18,012 nt of DNA from NCBI GenBank assembly GCA_051745835.1, contig JBNJEL010000035.1:1-18012 (forward strand). Reading direction: 5' to 3'. The notes under the pieces were generated by a model, which saw only the letters and a program-made list of their open reading frames with translations, did not search any database and was not told where the DNA came from. Position 1 is the first letter of the stretch. Every line of letters begins with the position of its first letter. A program made the translations under genes and the position numbers. The stretch is from JBNJEL01 sp051745835 (GTDB taxonomy: Bacteria > Bacillota > Halanaerobiia > Halobacteroidales > Acetohalobiaceae). This document shows, piece after piece, positions 14,116 to 18,012 of this stretch.

Positions 14116-15974
14116 TATTCTCCCTCCCCTCTAACACTCAATCTACTGCCTAATAGATCATCAGGCTGCTGTAATAACTGACTAACTTCTTGGCGTTGAC
14201 GCAATAAATCCCTTACTTTATCAAATTGATTACTAGCTTCAAACTTCTGAATTTCTTCATCTAATTTTTCTTTCTCCATCTTAAGCTGATACTCCTTTAT
14301 TTTTTTGATATAACCTTTTGCTTCTTCGAAATAATAAGTATTAGCCCCATTTTCATGCTGACGATCAATAGATAACTCTGTAATAATACTTCTAATATGA
14401 GAACTATCTACCTGTTGGATTAACTCATCCCACTTAAGTTGGTCTAAATCAGAAGCAAAAATAAGTTCTACTACCCTTTGATATTCGCTGCTAATAAAGT
14501 CTTCGCTAGCTAACTCTTCTTGTACTAAGTTAAGTATGCGTTGATCCTTTAACATTAATCTAAATAGCTCTTCTTCAAACTCAAATCTATTCTCTGTACT
14601 AGATTGATTATCTTCTGATTGAGTTGCTGATTTATCTTTAGTATTAGTAGTTCTATAATTTCTATCCTGTTGATTATTCTGCTGTAAATAATTATTTAGC
14701 CGTGATTTAACCACTTTAGACTCTACCGCTAACTTATCTGCCACCCGTTTAATATATTCAGCCTGCTCAATTTCATTATCAATCTCAGCCAAGATCGGTA
14801 TTACCTCATCAGCGACTGTTACCTTCTCCTCGATCTTATTAAGTTCTCTATTAGTTAATAAAGATTCTATCTTAAATTCAAGTAGCGGCTGTGCCTGATC
14901 AACTAAAGTAGTAAAGTGTTTAGCTCCCTCTTCTTTAATCACTTCGTCTGGATCACTATCAGTCGGCAAATCAACTATATAAACCTCGACTCCTACCTGT
15001 TTAAGAATCTCTAAACCGCGTAAAGTGGCACTTTCACCAGCAGCATCACCATCATAAGCTATATATACTCGATCAGCATATCGTTTAAGCAATCTAGCTT
15101 GACGTCTAGTTAAAGATGTTCCTAAGGAAGCTACTAAATTTTCAATTCCATACTGATAACCAGTAATCATATCAGTATATCCTTCAACAATAATTGCACT
15201 ACCACTTCTTCTAATCTGCTGTTTAGCTAAATTTAAACCATATAAGATATCCTTCTTATTAAAGATTGGAGTTTGGGGCGAATTAAGATACTTAGGCTCC
15301 GTATCATCTAACACTCTTCCCCCAAAGCCAACTACCTGCCCTCGTAGATTAGAGATAGTAAACATAATCCGATTACGAAACCGATCATAATAACCCTGCC
15401 CCTGATTTTGAGGAATAATTAGTCCTGCTTGTTGAATCTTTTGAGCTGAATAGCCTTTCTTTTTCAAGAAATTGAATAAAGAATGCCAACTATCTGGAGC
15501 ATAACCAAGCTGAAATTGGTCAATAATCTCATCTGTAAAGTCACGATTTTTTAGATAACGGTAAGCTTCTTGTCCCTGTTCGGTCTCAGTTAAAAGATAA
15601 TTAAAGAACTTAACAGCCCAATCGTGAATTTGGTAAAGCTCACTTTTTTGTAACTGCTGCTCTTTAGCTTGCTGACTCTGCTGTGGTAGAGATAATCCAG
15701 CTCGTTTGGCTAACACTTCGACTGCTTCTACAAACTCTAACTGTTCAATTTCCATTAAAAAATTAAATATATTACCACCCGCACCACAACCAAAACAGTG
15801 GTATAACTGTTTATGAGGACTAACCATAAATGAAGGCGTATCTTCATCATGAAAAGGACATAGCCCTTTATAATTACTACCTGAATTTTCTAACCGCAGA
15901 TAGTCAGATATTAAGTCTATAATATCATTTTGCTCGCGAACCTGCTCTATAAAATCATCGCTGAAATATCTCAC
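14115..15974 (-). CDS. dnaG: DNA primase DnaG
   Basis: DnaG synthesises RNA primers at the replication fork. The 619-aa protein has the N-terminal zinc-binding domain (Cys39, His42, Cys60, Cys63 in GLCPFHDEDTPSF and YHCFGCGAGG). The catalytic core contains YDRFRNRIMFTI, GFGGRVLDD and PKYLNSPQTPIFNK. The TOPRIM domain has Glu264 (VEGYTD) and Asp308/Asp310 (YDGDAAG). After a Gln/Asn/Ser/Thr-rich linker (about 428-458), the C-terminal region (about 460-600) should bind the DnaB-type helicase. The start is GTG, with AAGGGTG upstream, 11 bases after the yqxD stop. The gene ends in a one-base overlap with rpoD. The order yqxD-dnaG-rpoD is the classic Firmicute macromolecular-synthesis operon. Confidence 0.99.
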   Translation of the reverse strand: MRYFSDDFIEQVREQNDIIDLISDYLRLENSGSNYKGLCPFHDEDTPSFMVSPHKQLYHCFGCGAGGNIFNFLMEIEQLEFVEAVEVLAKRAGLSLPQQSQQAKEQQLQKSELYQIHDWAVKFFNYLLTETEQGQEAYRYLKNRDFTDEIIDQFQLGYAPDSWHSLFNFLKKKGYSAQKIQQAGLIIPQNQGQGYYDRFRNRIMFTISNLRGQVVGFGGRVLDDTEPKYLNSPQTPIFNKKDILYGLNLAKQQIRRSGSAIIVEGYTDMITGYQYGIENLVASLGTSLTRRQARLLKRYADRVYIAYDGDAAGESATLRGLEILKQVGVEVYIVDLPTDSDPDEVIKEEGAKHFTTLVDQAQPLLEFKIESLLTNRELNKIEEKVTVADEVIPILAEIDNEIEQAEYIKRVADKLAVESKVVKSRLNNYLQQNNQQDRNYRTTNTKDKSATQSEDNQSSTENRFEFEEELFRLMLKDQRILNLVQEELASEDFISSEYQRVVELIFASDLDQLKWDELIQQVDSSHIRSIITELSIDRQHENGANTYYFEEAKGYIKKIKEYQLKMEKEKLDEEIQKFEASNQFDKVRDLLRQRQEVSQLLQQPDDLLGSRLSVRGEGE

Positions 15975-15985
15975 TTAATTCACCC

Positions 15986-16429
15986 TTATCCAGTAACTAA
16001 TTTGACAAATGTTTCTTTAAATCTATTCTTATCTTGAGAAGTATACTTGCTAGGCCCTTGTGTTTTCCCGCCACCACGACGAATTTTAGCACTATGATGT
16101 CTTTGAGCTAATAAGTAATCAATATTACCTACAGTAAGCAATCGCCCTCGTGGAGTAATTACTTTAACCTCACGCTCAAGTAAGAGTGCTGCTAGACCAT
16201 AATCTTGAGTAACTACTATATCTCCCGATTGAGCTAAATTAAAGATCTTCATATCCGCTTCCTCTGAACGATTATCAACTGTAATCTCTTTTACTCGTAA
16301 AGAAGCTAAACTGCTTTTGCTACAGTGAGCTACACTCCTAACTATGGTTACCGGATAATCCCACTTAGCTGTTAATTCAATAATTAATTCTTTAATCGGA
16401 CAAGCATCGCCATCAATTAAAATATTCAT
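15986..16429 (-). CDS. yqxD: YaiI/YqxD family protein (DUF188, UPF0178)
   Basis: This 147-aa protein of a conserved family has no firmly established role. It begins with the hallmark MNILIDGDACPIK (acidic residues Asp6 and Asp8 as in PIN/NYN-like nuclease folds) and carries VTIVRSVAHCSK, SEEADMKIF, GDIVVTQDYGLAALLL and the basic C-terminal RHHSAKIRRGGGKTQGP. The acidic N-terminal motifs plus the VVTQDYGLA segment suggest a metal-dependent nuclease-like fold, but that is inference. AGGAG lies about 11 nt before the ATG. It is the first gene of the dnaG-rpoD operon, as in Bacillus, and is preceded by a sigma-H-like promoter. Confidence 0.93.
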   Translation of the reverse strand: MNILIDGDACPIKELIIELTAKWDYPVTIVRSVAHCSKSSLASLRVKEITVDNRSEEADMKIFNLAQSGDIVVTQDYGLAALLLEREVKVITPRGRLLTVGNIDYLLAQRHHSAKIRRGGGKTQGPSKYTSQDKNRFKETFVKLVTG

Positions 16430-16465
16430 TTTACTTCAAACTCCTAAAATAAAGTAGCAATAAAA

Positions 16466-16494
16466 TTTTTCGATAAAAAGTCATAAATTCCTGC
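16466..16494 (-). promoter_or_regulatory. Sigma-H-like promoter for yqxD-dnaG-rpoD
   Basis: The minus strand reads GCAGGAATT, 11 bases, then ATCGAAAAA. The sigma-H consensus of Bacillus is RNAGGAWWW, 11-12 bases, RNNGAATWW, so this differs at one position (GAAA for GAAT). The expected start is about 30 bases before the yqxD ATG. I found no convincing sigma-A promoter in the same 148-base gap (16430-16577), nor a terminator for dgt. Confidence 0.5.
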
Positions 16495-16577
16495 TTATTA
16501 AGATTAATTTCTAAGTAGTATGAGCAAGATATAAACTAATCTAAAAATATTATTTCCATCTCTGATAAGTTTATACA

Positions 16578-17591
16578 TTAACCTAACCAAGGACGCGGTA
16601 AGAATATCTCCTCTCCCTGCTTTAAGGCATAACGATCGGTCATCCCAGCGATATAATCAACAACTATCCGCGCTAAAGAGTCATTACCAATCCGTGCTCT
16701 AAACTCTGATGGCAGCTGATGGGGATGATCAATATAGTGATTATAAAGTCGTTGCAGTAATCGTTTTGCCTTATCCTCTTCCTGCTTTGCTTTAGAACCA
16801 ATATAGACTGCTTCAAAGAGAAAGTTTCGCAACTGATCAGTTGCTTTAGCTACTTCCGGACTCTGCTTAATTGCTTTTAACTCGCCACTATGCTTAATAA
16901 TATCCTTGACCATAGTATCAATCCGCTGCGAGCTACTATCTCCTACTACCTCTACTGCTGATTGTGGTAAATCCGAAGGTGCAATGATTGACCCACGCAA
17001 AGCATCATCAATATCATGATTGATATAAGCAATCCGATCCGCGATTTTAACAATCTCCCCCTCCAATGTCATGGGGGTACCACTGCCAGTATGGTGTAAG
17101 ATACCATCCCTAACCTCTAAGGTCAGATTAAGACCTGGATAATCAGCTGACTTGTCTTCTAATAACTCCACTACTCGTAGACTCTGTTGGTTATGATTAA
17201 AATCATTCTCATACATCTGCCCTAGTGCTTCCTCACCGCTGTGACCAAAAGGAGTATGTCCCAAATCATGTCCTAAGGCAATTGCTTCTGTCAAATCTTC
17301 ATTTAGATGTAGTGCTTTAGCAATAGTACGAGCAATCTGCGCCACCTCTAAAGTATGAGTTAAACGGGTACGATAATGATCACTTTCAGGAGAGATAAAG
17401 ACCTGCGTTTTATGCTTTAATCTCCTGAAAGCTTTCGAATGAATAATTCGATCTCGATCCCGCTGAAAGGCAGTTCTAACCTGACATTCACTATCCGGAT
17501 ACTCTCTACCTTTAGTTTCAGCACTTAAAGTTGCTTCTGAAGCTAAATACTCCCGCTCTAACTCTTCTAAACTTCCTCTATAAGCTCTCAT
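16578..17591 (-). CDS. dgt: deoxyguanosinetriphosphate triphosphohydrolase-like protein (HD domain)
   Basis: Dgt-family enzymes hydrolyse dNTPs to deoxynucleoside plus triphosphate and so limit dNTP pools. The 337-aa protein has the HD-domain metal ligands: His79 in RTRLTHTLEVAQIAR, His108-Asp109 in GHDLGHTPFGHSGE and Asp185 in VKIADRIAYINHDIDDA. The N-terminal RDRDRIIHSKAFRRLKHKTQVF segment is typical. Substrate preference (dGTP or broader) cannot be read from sequence. A GTG two codons upstream (17597) is possible; the ATG at 17591 is preferred on spacing to the GAGG/AGG ribosome-binding site. The gene lies 30 bases after a flavodoxin-family gene and upstream of yqxD-dnaG-rpoD, a common clostridial order linking nucleotide control with replication. 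Confidence 0.95.
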   Translation of the reverse strand: MRAYRGSLEELEREYLASEATLSAETKGREYPDSECQVRTAFQRDRDRIIHSKAFRRLKHKTQVFISPESDHYRTRLTHTLEVAQIARTIAKALHLNEDLTEAIALGHDLGHTPFGHSGEEALGQMYENDFNHNQQSLRVVELLEDKSADYPGLNLTLEVRDGILHHTGSGTPMTLEGEIVKIADRIAYINHDIDDALRGSIIAPSDLPQSAVEVVGDSSSQRIDTMVKDIIKHSGELKAIKQSPEVAKATDQLRNFLFEAVYIGSKAKQEEDKAKRLLQRLYNHYIDHPHQLPSEFRARIGNDSLARIVVDYIAGMTDRYALKQGEEIFLPRPWLG

Positions 17592-17621
17592 TTTCACCTA
17601 CCTCTTTCTTAACTTAATCAA

Positions 17622-18012
17622 TTATCGTAAGGATTGAGTTGCCTCTGCTACTTTACAGACTCGTCTACTTAAGATCTCAGCCCGCTGATGAGCCTGTTCA
17701 TCTTCAGCAGCATCCTGCTGGCTAGCTGCTCCATAATGTCCCGCATCAGTATTTGAATTACCATCACCAACAATAGTCATCCCCTGCACTAACATCATAT
17801 TACGCATTGTTTGTAATGTGGTCTCTTGACCTCCGTAGCGAGAAGCACCAACAGTTAAACAGCCCCCCACTGTATCTAGTAAGTACTGTTCACTACGACA
17901 AGCACGAGCTAAATCCCAAAATGCTTTTAGCTGTCCACTAACCGAACCAAAATAGACCGGACTACCCATCAAGATTCCATCAGCCTGATCTAGCAATTCA
18001 AACTGCTCTTCT
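17622..18012 (-). CDS. Flavodoxin/NADPH-dependent FMN reductase family protein (N-terminus beyond the window)
   Basis: The visible 129 C-terminal residues include ILMGSPVYFGSVSGQLKAFWD, the FMN-phosphate/isoalloxazine loop of the flavodoxin-like FMN reductase and iron-sulphur flavoprotein family. GGCLTVGASRYGGQETTLQTMRNMMLVQGMTIVG forms the second flavin-contact region, and DAGHYGAAS follows. The frame is open through the window edge (EEQFELLDQADG), so the start and any N-terminal cysteine motif are not seen. An internal start at 17996 is only an in-frame TTG within the gene. Its product is probably an oxidoreductase; partner and substrate are unknown. It is likely co-transcribed with dgt. 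Confidence 0.85.
   Translation of the reverse strand, partial: EEQFELLDQADGILMGSPVYFGSVSGQLKAFWDLARACRSEQYLLDTVGGCLTVGASRYGGQETTLQTMRNMMLVQGMTIVGDGNSNTDAGHYGAASQQDAAEDEQAHQRAEILSRRVCKVAEATQSLR

Overview
The window comes from a low-GC, endospore-lineage Firmicute. The gene order (yebC-bofC-ruvAB-queA-tgt-yajC and dgt-yqxD-dnaG-rpoD), the A-type RNase P RNA, the BofC-like sporulation protein and the AT-rich coding style fit an anaerobic halophile of the Halanaerobiales, most likely the spore-forming Halobacteroidaceae. That placement is inferred from protein flavour and gene order, not from a marker tree. Every supported gene lies on the minus strand, so transcription runs from high to low coordinates.

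Layout in transcription order. (1) 18012-16578: the C-terminal part of a flavodoxin/FMN-reductase-family protein, then the dNTP triphosphohydrolase dgt. (2) 16494-13033: the macromolecular-synthesis operon yqxD-dnaG-rpoD, preceded by a site resembling a sigma-H promoter. (3) 12939-12671: tRNA-Asn and a CAU-anticodon tRNA (probably Ile2) with a near-consensus sigma-A promoter and a terminator. (4) 12580-10779: trmK and the Nif3/YqfO family gene, overlapping by 10 nt and closed by a terminator. (5) 10704-9376: a coiled-coil C4 zinc-ribbon protein and an RNase HI family protein. (6) 9367-8907: rnpB with its own strong promoter and terminator. (7) 8794-6278: a large uncharacterised protein with an N-terminal nucleotidyltransferase-like domain, followed 18 nt later by pheA (prephenate dehydratase). 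(8) 6256-5370: yebC with its own promoter and terminator. (9) 5280-4578: a bofC-like gene with its own terminator. (10) 4498-1: ruvA-ruvB-DUF2905-queA-tgt-yajC and the first 17 codons of another gene at the window edge.

Most of the window is conserved housekeeping: replication start (DnaG), transcription (RpoD), Holliday-junction branch migration (RuvAB), queuosine tRNA modification (QueA and Tgt together), tRNA m1A22 methylation (TrmK), tRNA 5' processing (RNase P RNA), dNTP control (Dgt), Phe synthesis (PheA) and protein secretion (YajC).

The element that does not fit is the 554-residue nucleotidyltransferase-like protein at 7130-8794, which sits between rnpB and pheA. It keeps the metal-binding Asp pattern of the nucleotidyltransferase fold but carries about 400 residues I cannot assign, including a Cys/Gly/Tyr-containing C-terminal module. 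It is the best candidate here for undescribed biology. Other points of interest are the sigma-H-like promoter before yqxD-dnaG-rpoD, the absence of ruvC from the ruvAB locus, and a terminator that overlaps the nif3 stop codon just before the next gene.
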